Shown here: piece after piece, positions 30,889 to 40,278 of the stretch | How the letters are laid out: every line of letters starts with the position of its first letter | How positions within the stretch are numbered: the stretch's first letter is position 1 | Assembly: GCF_000600005.1 (NCBI RefSeq) | Contig: NZ_CP007446.1 | Location: 894,894 to 958,893 of the forward strand | Direction of reading: 5' to 3' | Length of the DNA: 64,000 bases | Source of the DNA: Snodgrassella alvi wkB2 | Lineage (GTDB): Bacteria > Pseudomonadota > Gammaproteobacteria > Burkholderiales > Neisseriaceae | Notes under the pieces: model-generated | Databases searched by the model: none | What the model saw: the letters and a program-made list of their open reading frames with translations, nothing else | Told to the model about the DNA's origin: nothing | Made by a program: the position numbers and the translations under genes

Positions 30889-31492
30889 GAGTATTCAGAC
30901 CATACTGCTGACGCAGTTTATCCATTAAAATATTTAATGCCTGAGCACGATGACTTATCCGGTTTTTTTCTTCCTGACTCATTTGTGCAGCAGTCAGTTT
31001 CTGGTCTGGAACATAAAAATGCGGATCGTATCCAAAACCATTGCTTCCTGCAGCAGAGGATTGCCACAGCCCAGACCAATTGGCTTCAGCAATTAATGGC
31101 TGTGGATCATCAGGATGACGCACTAAAACCAGTACGCATACATAAAACACACTTTTGTCATCACAATTGCGTAATTCATCATCCAGCTTGGCATTGTTGG
31201 CTGTATCTGATTTTGGTTCTGTACCTGCATAACGTGCTGAATGGACGCCAGGTTTGCCATGCAGTGCATTGGCACAAATACCAGAATCATCGGCTAATGC
31301 CGGTAAGCCACTATAACGGCTGGCATGACGTGCTTTAGCAAGTGCATTTTCAACAAATGTGACATAAGGTTCAGGGCACTCAGGAATATTAAATTCAGAC
31401 TGCGGAACAACTTCGATATTTAAAGAATTAAACAGGCGGCTGAATTCAGCCAGCTTGCCCTGATTATTACTGGCAAGAACAATTTTATTCAT
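30881..31492 (-). CDS. rdgB: dITP/XTP pyrophosphatase (RdgB/HAM1 family)
   Basis: Removes non-canonical purine nucleotides (ITP, dITP, XTP) from the pool. It has 203 residues, with N-terminal L-A-S-N-N-Q-G-K-L-A-E-F, A-D-D-S-G-I (catalytic Asp), G-V-H-S-A-R-Y-A-G, F-G-Y-D-P-H-F and S-H-R-A-Q-A-L near the end. It overlaps hemW downstream (8 bases) and the small membrane gene upstream (8 bases), so the three are translationally coupled. Confidence 0.96.
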   Translation of the reverse strand: MNKIVLASNNQGKLAEFSRLFNSLNIEVVPQSEFNIPECPEPYVTFVENALAKARHASRYSGLPALADDSGICANALHGKPGVHSARYAGTEPKSDTANNAKLDDELRNCDDKSVFYVCVLVLVRHPDDPQPLIAEANWSGLWQSSAAGSNGFGYDPHFYVPDQKLTAAQMSQEEKNRISHRAQALNILMDKLRQQYGLNTHV

Positions 31493-31724
31493 GGTTTACA
31501 TCATTTGAGGATAACACTTGATTAATTTGCCGGTATGCACGTTCACGCAAAGTAAATGCCAGCGCAGCAAATTGCCCCAGTACACTAATGAAAGCGAGTA
31601 AACAGCAGATTATCGCAATAGTGTGCTGTTGATGTACCCAATAATAACAGCCCAGCACAACCCAGCCAATAAACATAAATGTACATGAAGCCAGAATGAG
31701 TAATAAAAGTTTGAGTTTCGTCAT
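31485..31724 (-). CDS. Small two-helix membrane protein, unknown function (copy 1)
   Basis: A 79-residue protein with two membrane helices (about 5-27 and 36-58) and a short charged C-terminus (L-R-E-R-A-Y-R-Q-I-N-Q). It overlaps rdgB by 8 bases, so it is probably read with rdgB-hemW. I recognise no family. Size and layout match the next two small genes, though the sequence is more divergent. No strong Shine-Dalgarno sequence. Confidence 0.65.
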   Translation of the reverse strand: MTKLKLLLLILASCTFMFIGWVVLGCYYWVHQQHTIAIICCLLAFISVLGQFAALAFTLRERAYRQINQVLSSNDVNHE

Positions 31725-31917
31725 TCGTAAATGCTTTAAAAAGATATAAATTGGCTGGACAGATTGGTTAATTAAGAAAGATACAGCTATTTACGATTAT
31801 TACTTACAGCCGAAATAAAATAAATCAGTTTATAAATCAATTTTAAGTAAAAAAATATGAGTTATTTATAAAATACAGATTAATATTAATTATAGTGATT
31901 TCATAAACTGAAAAATT

Positions 31918-32160
31918 TTATTTTTTTCCCAATGAAGTAAAATCTGTAGTTGTTTCAGATTTCTGCTGATTCTCTTGTTTCATTTTGGTTAATTTAAAGG
32001 TCAAAGGCATTTCTCCGATGGCCATAATTGCACCTAGGATAAAAAATGTTTTACTATAAATTGTCAGTTGCTGATCTTTATTATAGAGAAAAAATCCGAT
32101 ACCGAGAAAGATTACAAACATAAGGCTTGTGCAAATATGCATTATAATTAATTTTTTCAT
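31918..32160 (-). CDS. Small two-helix membrane protein, unknown function (copy 2)
   Basis: An 80-residue protein from M-K-K-L-I-I-M-H (32160). The frame is open to 32202, but the extra 14 residues are not hydrophobic or conserved with the paralogue. It has two membrane helices (about 5-25, 34-54), then P-L-T-F-K-L-T-K-M-K and a polar Gln/Ser/Thr tail. It shares start, helix spacing and the P-x-T-x-K-x-x-K motif with the gene at 32324-32521, so they look like paralogues. Function unknown. Confidence 0.6.
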   Translation of the reverse strand: MKKLIIMHICTSLMFVIFLGIGFFLYNKDQQLTIYSKTFFILGAIMAIGEMPLTFKLTKMKQENQQKSETTTDFTSLGKK

Positions 32161-32323
32161 TAGTCTGACATTATAAAAGGTTAAAGAAGAAATTCCAGCC
32201 AATTATATACAGAAAATCTGTTAAATGAAAACTATTGTAAATATTTAAATAATAAATATTTACAACTTATAGTTAAAAATATGCATATAAAATAAATTAA
32301 TATTATTGAAAATGGATATTGAA

Positions 32324-32521
32324 TTAATTTAAGTTTCGATTAATTTTAATTATTTTAATGGTAAATGGCGTTAGTATTATTAAGCCGAAAGCAGCAATAA
32401 CAAAGCAGGTGATACTGTACCATAATGGAAAGCGTATATCCGCAAAGAATATTGTACCGATAACTAAAGCTCCAATTACGGTCATTGAAAGAACACAATA
32501 ACTAACAATTAATTTTTTCAT
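32324..32521 (-). CDS. Small two-helix membrane protein, unknown function (copy 3)
   Basis: A 65-residue protein from M-K-K-L-I-V-S-Y (32521). A GTG three codons upstream is an alternative. It has two helices (about 3-25, 32-52) and ends in P-F-T-I-K-I-I-K-I-N-R-N-L-N. It is paralogous to the previous gene by the shared M-K-K-L-I start and P-x-T-x-K-x-x-K after helix 2. Very AT-rich. The Shine-Dalgarno sequence is weak. Function unknown. Confidence 0.55.
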   Translation of the reverse strand: MKKLIVSYCVLSMTVIGALVIGTIFFADIRFPLWYSITCFVIAAFGLIILTPFTIKIIKINRNLN

Positions 32522-32530
32522 ATTTGACAC

Positions 32531-32875
32531 TTCAGAATTTTTTATTTTCTATCTTTAGAATCTGTTTATCTGTCTAATAGACAAGAAAACCGGTTTTATA
32601 ATAAACAGATTGAACAGTAAAAAAGATTGTATAAAAATAATTTTATTTTTAAAAGATATAAATATTAAATCGTTAGTATGTAATTTAAAAAAGTATTTGA
32701 TAAGTAATTTAATCGAATCCTGAAAACAGCATAAAACAAAAATCCGGTGCCAGTTAAGTTAATCTTAAAGTAATTAATTAGCTCTGATTAGAAATCAAAC
32801 AATCCATTTAATCCAAATTGATTCTAATTATTTAATTAGGCGACCTGAAATAAAAGTCTGAGTAGTTGTTTGGTT
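32531..32875. other. AT-rich intergenic region
   Basis: About 345 bases, very AT-rich, between bamC's terminator and the small membrane genes. No gene or structured RNA is seen. It must hold the promoter for the small-gene group. Confidence 0.45.
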
Positions 32876-32900
32876 TAAAAAAGCCTGCATAAGCAGGCTG
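32876..32900 (-). terminator. bamC terminator
   Basis: AGCCTGC (32882-32888) and GCAGGCT (32893-32899) with a 4-base loop. On the minus strand it is followed by TTTTTT. Confidence 0.85.
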
Positions 32901-32906
32901 TTAAAG

Positions 32907-34055
32907 TTAGCGTAATTGCTGATCCAGTTGCTGAAGCCATTTTGTGGCATCTTTTCCGGTATATATTGTGCCATCTTCATTGGCCAGAGTGACACGTGTT
33001 CCGCCATCTTTGAGAGGTATTGCCAGTACCATCAGACGAGGTTGCTGTTTTGGCTGTTGCTGTTGTTCAGCTTTTTTGCTGCGCCCGAACATACGTCCGA
33101 ATAATCCTGGTTTTTTATGAGAAACAGAAGAGGCTTCTGCAGCAGCTACTTCAACCAGATAAGCATATTGACTCTGGTTTTCTCCAATTACATTCAGACC
33201 AACACGATCCAAAGCCAGTGCAACACGACGCCAGTTACGTTCCTGAGGCCCAAGCAGGTAAATACTATTGCCATCAATTTTGGCTAAATTGTATTCATTC
33301 GGGTTTTGTTTTTGGGCAGCTATCTGTTGCTGTACCTGTTTGGCGTCTGCACCAAGATATTGCATAAAGCGCGCAAGAAATGCTGCTTCCAGCTCAGGCT
33401 CATTTGGTCTTGGCTGCCATGCAGTGCTGTCACCATCTTTGCTGGTATAGACTTCTTTCATACCTTTCTGGCTGAAGAATACATCTGTACCGCCTTTGCT
33501 GTTACGTTCCAGACGGATAGTAAACATATCCCGCTCGCCGCTGGAGTAAACACCACCCAGACCTACTTTTTCGAATATACCGCGAATCACATCAGATGGC
33601 AGTTTGGCACGGTTTTCCGCCCAGTTGGTTTGCATCAGACCAATGGATGGTTCTTCACGCTCGATGGTAAAGCCCTGTTCCTGCCAGAATGCTCTGAGCA
33701 GCGGCCATAATTCAGCAGCTTGCTTGTTATCGATAGTCAGCCAGCGAATACTGCCATCACGTTGTAAATGAATATTCGGTACCTGAGTCAGTACCTGTGC
33801 ATTCGCATTATTCTGAGTTTTGCCTGCTTTCTTGTTCATGTCACTGGCACGTACAGCCCCATTAATCAGTGTACTGCCAGGTGCACTAAAGCGGTTCCCC
33901 TGATTCGGATCAGTCAAATCAGGAGGTACATCCAGCTGAACAATTTTTTTATTGTCAGACTGATAATCCAGTTTAGGCAGGTTATCTTTTTTGCTGGCAC
34001 AGGCGGCAAGACTGGCTGCCAGCAGGGTTAGTGCAACGGTTTTACTTATATTCAT
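32907..34055 (-). CDS. bamC: Outer membrane protein assembly factor BamC (NlpB family lipoprotein)
   Basis: Lipoprotein of the BAM complex that folds outer-membrane beta-barrels. It has 382 residues from 34055 (M-N-I-S-K-T). The frame start at 34064 adds M-A-D. The lipobox L-A-A-C puts the lipid on Cys19. A disordered N-terminal stretch follows (about 20-95) with P-K-L-D-Y and R-F-S-A-P-G, the BamD-binding style region. Two helix-grip domains come next (about 100-210 and 260-380), joined by a K/Q-rich linker. It is directly downstream of dapA, the same pairing as in E. coli. Confidence 0.9.
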   Translation of the reverse strand: MNISKTVALTLLAASLAACASKKDNLPKLDYQSDNKKIVQLDVPPDLTDPNQGNRFSAPGSTLINGAVRASDMNKKAGKTQNNANAQVLTQVPNIHLQRDGSIRWLTIDNKQAAELWPLLRAFWQEQGFTIEREEPSIGLMQTNWAENRAKLPSDVIRGIFEKVGLGGVYSSGERDMFTIRLERNSKGGTDVFFSQKGMKEVYTSKDGDSTAWQPRPNEPELEAAFLARFMQYLGADAKQVQQQIAAQKQNPNEYNLAKIDGNSIYLLGPQERNWRRVALALDRVGLNVIGENQSQYAYLVEVAAAEASSVSHKKPGLFGRMFGRSKKAEQQQQPKQQPRLMVLAIPLKDGGTRVTLANEDGTIYTGKDATKWLQQLDQQLR

Positions 34056-34101
34056 ATCGGCCACTTTCAGTGTGCATTACAATGACAATGTAGGCTTGTG
34101 T

Positions 34102-34977
34102 TTAAATTAATTCGGCTTCCTGCATGGCGGCTAACACGACAGCCTGTCCGGCAGGAGTTAATTCAGTAATAGGCAGTCGGCAAACCGGATTGATTTTACC
34201 CAGTTTAGACAGTGCCCATTTCGTTGGTGCAGGGCTTGGTTCACAGAAAAGATCACCATGCAGACGCTGTAATTTATCATTTAAAGCGCGTGCACCGGTA
34301 ATATCTCCGCGCAAAGCTGCATGACACATATCTGCAAACAATTTCGGAGCAACGTTAGCAGTAACGCTGATCACACCATGACCACCGCACAGTAAAAATG
34401 CCAGGGCAGTAGGATCATCACCGGAATAAACTGCAAAATTTTCAGGTACGTGCTTAAACAGATAACATGCACGGCCAATGTTTCCAGTGGCTTCTTTAAT
34501 ACCAACAATATTGTCAATTTCTGCCAGACGTAAGGCAGTGTCTGGTTGCATATCGGCAACAGTGCGACCCGGGACATTATACAAAATCATGGGGATACTG
34601 GTTGCTTCGGCAATAGTTTTAAAGTGGCGGTAGATACCTTCCTGATTCGGTTTGTTGTAGTAGGGTACTACAGACAAAGTCATATCTGCACCAGCCTGCT
34701 GAGCCTCCTGAGCCAGATAAATTGCTTCGTGAGTATTGTTGGCGCCAGTACCGGCAATTACTTTCACACGTCCGGCTACATGTTCTACAGCAGTTTTGAT
34801 GACATTCAAATGCTCATCCACGCTGAGTGTGGCTGATTCACCGGTTGTTCCCACGGCGACAATGGCATCGGTTCCGGACTCGATATGCCAGTCAATAAGC
34901 TGTTTGTATTGTTCATAATCAATACTGCCATCTTCATGCATAGGCGTTACGATGGCAACCAGGCTGCCTGTCAACAT
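34102..34977 (-). CDS. dapA: 4-hydroxy-tetrahydrodipicolinate synthase
   Basis: Condenses pyruvate with aspartate semialdehyde, the first step toward diaminopimelate and lysine. The 291-residue TIM barrel carries G-T-T-G-E-S-A-T, the catalytic Tyr in L-Y-N-V-P-G-R-T, the Schiff-base Lys in V-G-I-K-E-A-T-G, and Y-S-G-D-D. The start has AAAGGG upstream. The dapA-bamC order links cell-wall precursor and envelope assembly genes. It is divergent from the permease at 35.2 kb. Confidence 0.97.
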   Translation of the reverse strand: MLTGSLVAIVTPMHEDGSIDYEQYKQLIDWHIESGTDAIVAVGTTGESATLSVDEHLNVIKTAVEHVAGRVKVIAGTGANNTHEAIYLAQEAQQAGADMTLSVVPYYNKPNQEGIYRHFKTIAEATSIPMILYNVPGRTVADMQPDTALRLAEIDNIVGIKEATGNIGRACYLFKHVPENFAVYSGDDPTALAFLLCGGHGVISVTANVAPKLFADMCHAALRGDITGARALNDKLQRLHGDLFCEPSPAPTKWALSKLGKINPVCRLPITELTPAGQAVVLAAMQEAELI

Positions 34978-35201
34978 AATTCTACCCTTTACAGGTGAGC
35001 TAAAAATGTGATGATTGTAGCGTATTTTTTGCTTACATGGAAAACTGCCGGTATTTGAACCACTTTTGATAAAAGTAGTTTGCTTGTGTTAAAGATTCTA
35101 TTCCTCAATAGTTTGCTCTGGATTAAACAGCGCCGTATCGCTTAAAATACGCTGCTTTATATACATTTCACACATGCATAAAGCAAATAAGGAAGGATGA
35201 C

Positions 35202-36596
35202 ATGGCCGATAATTCCTCTGTTCGTAAGCAGAATGAACACTCTGATCTGGTCTATGGTCTGGAGGAAAAACCTCCTGTTTTAAATGGTTTGCTCAGTGCA
35301 TTAACCCATTTACTCGCTCTTTTTGTCCCTATGGTGGCACCGGCTCTTGTGGTGGGCGGTGCGCTGAAACTGCCGGCTGACATGACTGCTTATCTGGTCT
35401 CAATGTCTATGGTGGCTTCAGGTATAGGTACTTATATTCAGGTACACCGCTTTGGTGTTATTGGTTCAGGGCTGTTATCAATTCAATCAGTTAATTTTTC
35501 ATTTGTCACTGTCATGATTGCGCTGGGGCTGGGCATGAAAGAAAGCGGGATGAATGAAAATACTATGATTTCAACTTTACTGGGCGTCTCATTCGTGGGC
35601 GCCTTTTTAGTAATCGGGGCATCATGGCTGTTACCTTTTCTGAAAAAAATCATCACACCTACTGTAAGCGGAGTTGTGGTATTGATGATAGGCCTGAGTC
35701 TTATTCATGTCGGTATTACTGACTTTGGCGGTGGTCTTGCTGCAAAAGCAAATCATACTTTCGGTTCATGGTCTAATCTGGCTCTGTCCACATTTGTACT
35801 GTTTACTGTATTGTTATTTAACTGCTTTAAAAATGCATGGTGGCGTATGGCCGGCATTGCGGTAGGTTTGATATCAGGTTATGTAATTGCGATTTTTATG
35901 GGAATTGTAGATTTTTCCAATCTGCACGATTTACCCTTAATTACAATACCGATTCCCTTTAAATACGGCTTTGCTTTTGACTGGCATGCTTTTATGGTGG
36001 CCGGTACCATTTATCTTTTAAGTGTGTTTGAAGCAGTAGGTGATTTAACTGCTACCGCCATGATTTCTAATCAGCCGGTAGATGGTCCGTCGTACACAAA
36101 CCGTTTACGCGGCGGGGTAATGGCTGATGGTCTGGTGTCGGTGATTGCTACAGCACTGGGTTCATTGCCGTTAACCACTTTTGCCCAGAATAATGGCGTT
36201 ATTCAGATGACGGGAGTTGCTTCCCGGTATGTCGGTAAATATATTGCTGCTATTCTGATTATACTTGGCTTATTTCCATGGGTTGGTGCTATTTTTACTA
36301 CTATTCCCAGTCCGGTTTTAGGTGGGGCAATGGTGGTTATGTTCGGTTTGATTGTCACCGCCGGTATCAGAATTATTATTACTGCTGGTATCCGACGCCG
36401 TGAAGCAGTTATCTGTGCTACATCACTGGGGCTTGGTCTGGGTGTGGCTTTTGAACCGGAAGTGTTTGCTCAGTTACCAATATTGTTTCAAAATCCGATT
36501 TGTATGGGCGGAATTGTAGCGATTATTCTAAATATAGTGTTGCCACATGATAAAAGTGAACCTGCTGTTTATTTAAGTGACGATATTCCACATTAA
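35202..36596 (+). CDS. NCS2 family purine permease, xanthine type (XanP/XanQ-like)
   Basis: A 464-residue nucleobase:proton symporter with about 14 membrane segments. It matches the E. coli xanthine permeases closely. Signatures are Q-S-V-N-F-S-F in helix 3, the substrate motif F-E-A-V-G-D-L-T-A-T and S-L-P-L-T-T-F-A-Q-N-N-G-V-I-Q-M-T-G-V-A-S-R. Also present are I-P-S-P-V-L-G-G-A-M and N-P-I-C-M-G-G. The substrate is most likely xanthine, possibly uric acid. The start has AAGGAAGGA upstream. It ends in a strong terminator, so it is monocistronic. Confidence 0.87.
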   Translation: MADNSSVRKQNEHSDLVYGLEEKPPVLNGLLSALTHLLALFVPMVAPALVVGGALKLPADMTAYLVSMSMVASGIGTYIQVHRFGVIGSGLLSIQSVNFSFVTVMIALGLGMKESGMNENTMISTLLGVSFVGAFLVIGASWLLPFLKKIITPTVSGVVVLMIGLSLIHVGITDFGGGLAAKANHTFGSWSNLALSTFVLFTVLLFNCFKNAWWRMAGIAVGLISGYVIAIFMGIVDFSNLHDLPLITIPIPFKYGFAFDWHAFMVAGTIYLLSVFEAVGDLTATAMISNQPVDGPSYTNRLRGGVMADGLVSVIATALGSLPLTTFAQNNGVIQMTGVASRYVGKYIAAILIILGLFPWVGAIFTTIPSPVLGGAMVVMFGLIVTAGIRIIITAGIRRREAVICATSLGLGLGVAFEPEVFAQLPILFQNPICMGGIVAIILNIVLPHDKSEPAVYLSDDIPH

Positions 36597-36606
36597 TTAA
36601 TATCTG

Positions 36607-36642
36607 AAAAAAGGCTGCCAAAAATATTGGCAGCTTTTTTTT
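36607..36642 (+). terminator. Terminator of the purine permease gene
   Basis: GGCTGCCA and TGGCAGC arms with a 7-base AT loop, an A-run before and eight T's after. Confidence 0.92.
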
Positions 36643-36849
36643 ATAAATTTAAAATAATAATTTTAAATAGTAAGCTCTATTTTAATTAATGAGTACTATA
36701 AATTACATGGAAAAATTTAATTATTTGTAATTCTGAATGGTATTAGTTTTGTATTAAAAATTACTTTTAGTTTGATATTATCCTTTGATTTAATAACAAT
36801 ATCAGGCAGGTAAGTAGCTTGTTTTGTCAGAATTCAGAAAATTGTTAAT

Positions 36850-38250
36850 CTATGCATTTTCCTTTGAAAGCAGATTAGCACCGTCAGTTGAATGCAGACG
36901 GGCAAATATCCAGCTTGAAAGCAGAGTGAACACGCCGAGAATAATAAAAGTAATGCGAAAGGCGGTAGTAATATTGTGATTGATAAAGCTGGCACGACTG
37001 AAAGATTGCAAAAGTAATGCGCCAATTGCTATACCGAAACTTAATGCCAGTTGCTGGTTAACAGCCATCAGACTGGTGCCGCTACTAACTTGATTAGGAC
37101 GTAAATCAGCCAGTGTAATGGTATTCATACCAGTAAATTGCAAAGAATTGCAGGCGCCCAAAATACACAGATGTAATAATATCAACCATTGCGGTGTACT
37201 GGCACTGATTAAAGCGAGTGACATAATCAGTATACCGATAATACGTGTGTTCCAGGCAAGTGTATTACGATAACCAAAATGATTCATTAAAGGCTTCAGA
37301 AAGGGTTTGGCAAATATAGCTGCCAAAGCAAGAGGCATCAGCAGCCAGCCTGAATTTACCGCATCATAGTTAAAAGCAACCTGAAATAATAAAGGCAATA
37401 ATAAAGGCAGGGCACTCATGCCAAGGCGGCTTACTAAATTACCTGCCAGCCCCAGACGAAATGTACGCACCAGAATTAAATGCGGAGGATACAAAGCACG
37501 GTTGTTCTGACGTGCATGAGCAAGATAGGCAAATAAAGCGCCAATACCTGCAATAGCCATCATACAGCCAAATAAAATATTGTTAGCATGTGACATGGTT
37601 TCAAAAGTAAGCGTCATGCAAAAAGCAGATGCCGAAAACAGAAAGAAACCTAATCCATCAAAGTAATTTGCCGGACGGTTAAAATTGGGCATGATATACC
37701 AGGTAACCAGTAATCCTAATAACCCTATCGGTACATTAAGCAAAAATATCCAGTGCCAGCTGGTATATACCACAAGATAGCCACCAATAATCGGCCCCAG
37801 TACTGGTCCGATCAGTGCCGGCATGATGGCATAGTTCATAACAGTTATGAGTTTAGAGCGGTCGTAGGCCTGCATCATGGTTAAACGGGCTACAGGTGTT
37901 AACATTGCGCCACCCAAACCCTGAATGATTCTGGCCAGTACTAGCAAAGCCAGATTATTACTTGCAGCACACAGTACAGATCCGATAATAAATATGACCA
38001 TAGAACCCATAAAAAGTTTACGTGTTCCTAATTTATCCGATAGAAAACCAGACAGAGGCATCATTATTGCTAGAGTTAGCGCATAGGCAATAATTGCAGA
38101 TTGCATATTAAGCGGCGACTGCCCCAGATCGGCAGCCATTGAGGGCAGAGCAGTATTCAGGATAGTAGCATCCAGCTGCTGCATAAAAATGGCTATTGCC
38201 AACAAAATGGGCAAAAAACGTGAGGGTTTACTGTCGTTAATAGTAGCCAT
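36850..38250 (-). CDS. MFS transporter, DHA2 (drug:H+ antiporter, 14-helix) family, MdtD-like
   Basis: A 466-residue inner-membrane exporter with 13-14 predicted helices. Family motifs are visible: L-D-A-T-I-L-N-T-A-L-P near the N-terminus (motif D1), G-x-L-x-D-K-L-G-T-R-K (motif A), R-I-I-Q-G-L-G-G-A and G-P-V-L-G-P-I-I-G-G-Y-L (motif C of antiporters). It is closest in layout to E. coli MdtD/YegB. Substrates are unknown. No MFP (EmrA-like) or TolC partner is adjacent. A TTGCTnnnnATCAA sequence overlaps the leader but has one mismatch to FNR. Confidence 0.85.
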   Translation of the reverse strand: MATINDSKPSRFLPILLAIAIFMQQLDATILNTALPSMAADLGQSPLNMQSAIIAYALTLAIMMPLSGFLSDKLGTRKLFMGSMVIFIIGSVLCAASNNLALLVLARIIQGLGGAMLTPVARLTMMQAYDRSKLITVMNYAIMPALIGPVLGPIIGGYLVVYTSWHWIFLLNVPIGLLGLLVTWYIMPNFNRPANYFDGLGFFLFSASAFCMTLTFETMSHANNILFGCMMAIAGIGALFAYLAHARQNNRALYPPHLILVRTFRLGLAGNLVSRLGMSALPLLLPLLFQVAFNYDAVNSGWLLMPLALAAIFAKPFLKPLMNHFGYRNTLAWNTRIIGILIMSLALISASTPQWLILLHLCILGACNSLQFTGMNTITLADLRPNQVSSGTSLMAVNQQLALSFGIAIGALLLQSFSRASFINHNITTAFRITFIILGVFTLLSSWIFARLHSTDGANLLSKENA

Positions 38251-38978
38251 AATTGCTGTTTATCAATAATGGATTCATTTATTATAACAGACTCATGTGA
38301 TGCATCATTTTGTTAATATAAAAGCATAAATCTATGAAAATATATTTCTTATATTCATAATTTTAAGATAATAAATGTATATAAAAAGTGTTTATGTTCT
38401 AGGTTTGATATATGTTTTATTATGGCAGATTAATAATACGGAGCAGGCATGCATTATCAAATTCTGATAAGTAATTTTATAAAACATAGGTTTGTTGAGT
38501 TTGTTTATAATATTCGGATAATTGTATAGATAGATAATTATTTTATTTTTCTGAATTCTATTTAAGCTTGTATGTAAGTCTGGTGAAAAATGCCAGTATA
38601 TGGATAACTTACGGTATAACTATTATTTACATTTATTAAATTTTTTTATCATAAAAGACATTGTTTCACTACAATGGAAAAAGCTAACAAACATACAAAG
38701 TAATCATTATAAATTTAGTGTAAAAACAAAATATTTAGATGTTTTAAATAATATTCATTGTGTATATATCATTATGAATATTAGATAAATTTATTATTGC
38801 AAATGCTGGTTAGTACAAGCTTGCTTTTAGTATCCAGTTTATAAAAAAATTTTTAGATAAAGGCGGATAATTTAAAAATGAGAAAGTAATGAATAAATCT
38901 CAAAAAAATTGATATATGTTGTACTTGGATAATATCTACTCTGTTTATATAAAAGAAAAAGGTTAGACATAAAATAAA
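38251..38978. other. AT-rich intergenic region without a convincing gene
   Basis: About 730 bases of very AT-rich sequence. An open frame at 38600-38788 (+) could encode 62 residues but lacks a Shine-Dalgarno sequence, has biased AT-driven composition and no recognisable motif. I do not call it. Confidence 0.5.
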
Positions 38979-39006
38979 CCGTGTTAGTTTAATAAAGCTA
39001 ACACGG
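38979..39006 (-). terminator. Terminator of the Roadblock-PAS-PhnD cluster
   Basis: CCGTGTTAG (38979-38987) and CTAACACGG (38998-39006) with a 10-base loop. On the minus strand it is followed by TTTATTTTA. It lies just after the PhnD-like gene. Confidence 0.8.
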
Positions 39007-39026
39007 CCTAGAATGCAGTTATAGAC

Positions 39027-39773
39027 TTACATACGTAATGTGTCTACAACATCAATCATGAATTCCATATCTTCTTCAGATAATCCGATAAAGCCTTCTG
39101 GAAAACTCAATGCTTTAACAATAGTAGCGCCATCAGAATCGTCTGCCATTTTGCATAATATCTCTCTCAATGGCTCTACTTTATCAGCTATATCTTTATG
39201 ATATAACATGACATGAGATACTTCATTAATCCGGCTTTTCAGTAATACTTTTAACTGATCTTTGGTTACAGAGTTAAAGCTGTCATATACTTCAGCTTGA
39301 ATAATGCCAATTTTTGCCTGCTGGCGGATAACGCTGGAAGCTACCATGAGGAAGTTATCTTTACGATTGATAACCAGCTCATCATCGCTCAGATTAGCAG
39401 GTTCAAGCAAACGCAAACCAATAAAGTTGGCATCTTCATTATTGGAAAGAGCCAGTTCAACAGTACCTTTGAGCTCTTCAATAGCATTAATTTCTGAATC
39501 AGCAGCAGTAACAATTACAATCTCATCTGGTTGATTTTTAGGTTTAACTAGTGGTAAATAACCTTGTTCACGTACATAATTACCGGCAGCAAACGGATTA
39601 ACAAAAAGCATAGAGACTTTTTCTTTATCTTGCTGAGCTTTTACTTCATCAAATGAAGGAGGCATAATCAGAGAAATATTCTGATCGCTTTTCTTTTGCA
39701 GGTAATTATTCAGCAAATACCAGGTGCTGAACTGATCAGGCAAATAATCGGGTACAACCATTAAACTCAGCAT
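39027..39773 (-). CDS. Cytosolic PhnD-like periplasmic-binding-protein fold (PBP type 2)
   Basis: A 248-residue protein with the layout of PhnD/phosphonate-type substrate-binding proteins: M-V-V-P-D-Y at the start, a lobe I strand M-L-F-V-N-P-F-A-A-G-N-Y, I-G-L-R-L-L-E-P in the hinge region and a long lobe II. It has no signal peptide or lipobox, so it should be cytosolic and act as a ligand sensor rather than a transporter part. No ABC permease or ATPase is nearby. The ATG abuts the stop of the PAS gene (one base between), with GGAAGGA as the ribosome site, so the two are coupled. The ligand is unknown. Confidence 0.75.
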   Translation of the reverse strand: MLSLMVVPDYLPDQFSTWYLLNNYLQKKSDQNISLIMPPSFDEVKAQQDKEKVSMLFVNPFAAGNYVREQGYLPLVKPKNQPDEIVIVTAADSEINAIEELKGTVELALSNNEDANFIGLRLLEPANLSDDELVINRKDNFLMVASSVIRQQAKIGIIQAEVYDSFNSVTKDQLKVLLKSRINEVSHVMLYHKDIADKVEPLREILCKMADDSDGATIVKALSFPEGFIGLSEEDMEFMIDVVDTLRM

Positions 39774-39774
39774 A

Positions 39775-40278
39775 TTATTTTCCTTCCTGTTCAGTTTTCA
39801 GCATTTCTACATACTTGGCACTCATTTCGTTAACGCGTTCACGGCTTGGTTTACGACGAATTGAGCTATAGCCAATCACTTTGCCTTGACGTAAGTTCGG
39901 AATTACAGTGGCGTATACCCAGTAATGGCCGCCATCTTTTCGTAAATTTTTAACATAACCGTACCAGCGTTCGCCTCTTTGCAAGGTTTCCCACATATCG
40001 GCAAATGGAGCTTTGGGCATGTCAGGATGACGTAACAAACAGTGTGGAGCACCAATAATTTCATCACGTGTCCAGCCACTGATATCAACAAAGACGTCAT
40101 TGGCATGCGTGATAATACCGTTAAGATCTGTACGTGATACAATTAAAGCACCATCAGGATAAGGAAATTCCTGATGAGTTACATATACTGTTGATTCTCC
40201 GTCTTGCTGATAATGCTTAATTTTATACTCTGAAAATTCACCTTCAGGCTTTGGCTGAATCCAACGACTCATATCCAT
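39775..40278 (-). CDS. Stand-alone Aer-like PAS domain protein (probable FAD redox sensor)
   Basis: A 167-residue protein with a single PAS domain (about 45-150) very close to the N-terminal PAS of the E. coli aerotaxis receptor Aer. Shared stretches are I-T-H-A-N-D-x-F-V, L-L-R-H-P-D-M-P-K-A, F-A-D-M-W, V-K-N-L-R-K-D-G, H-Y-W-V and G-Y-x-S-I-R. The R-H-x-D set matches the residues that hold FAD in Aer. Unlike Aer it has no membrane helices, HAMP or methyl-accepting domain. A soluble redox or oxygen signal passed to a partner is the likely role. AAGGA lies nine bases upstream. It lies between the Roadblock gene and the PhnD-like gene. Confidence 0.83.
   Translation of the reverse strand: MDMSRWIQPKPEGEFSEYKIKHYQQDGESTVYVTHQEFPYPDGALIVSRTDLNGIITHANDVFVDISGWTRDEIIGAPHCLLRHPDMPKAPFADMWETLQRGERWYGYVKNLRKDGGHYWVYATVIPNLRQGKVIGYSSIRRKPSRERVNEMSAKYVEMLKTEQEGK

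Noticed and set aside
38253-38266. FNR-like TTGCTGTTTATCAA before the DHA2 exporter
   Set aside because: One mismatch in a key position, and it abuts the start codon, a position where activation is not expected.
38600-38788. 62-codon open frame on + strand
   Set aside because: Asn/Ile/Tyr-rich as expected from AT-rich noise, no ribosome site or motif.
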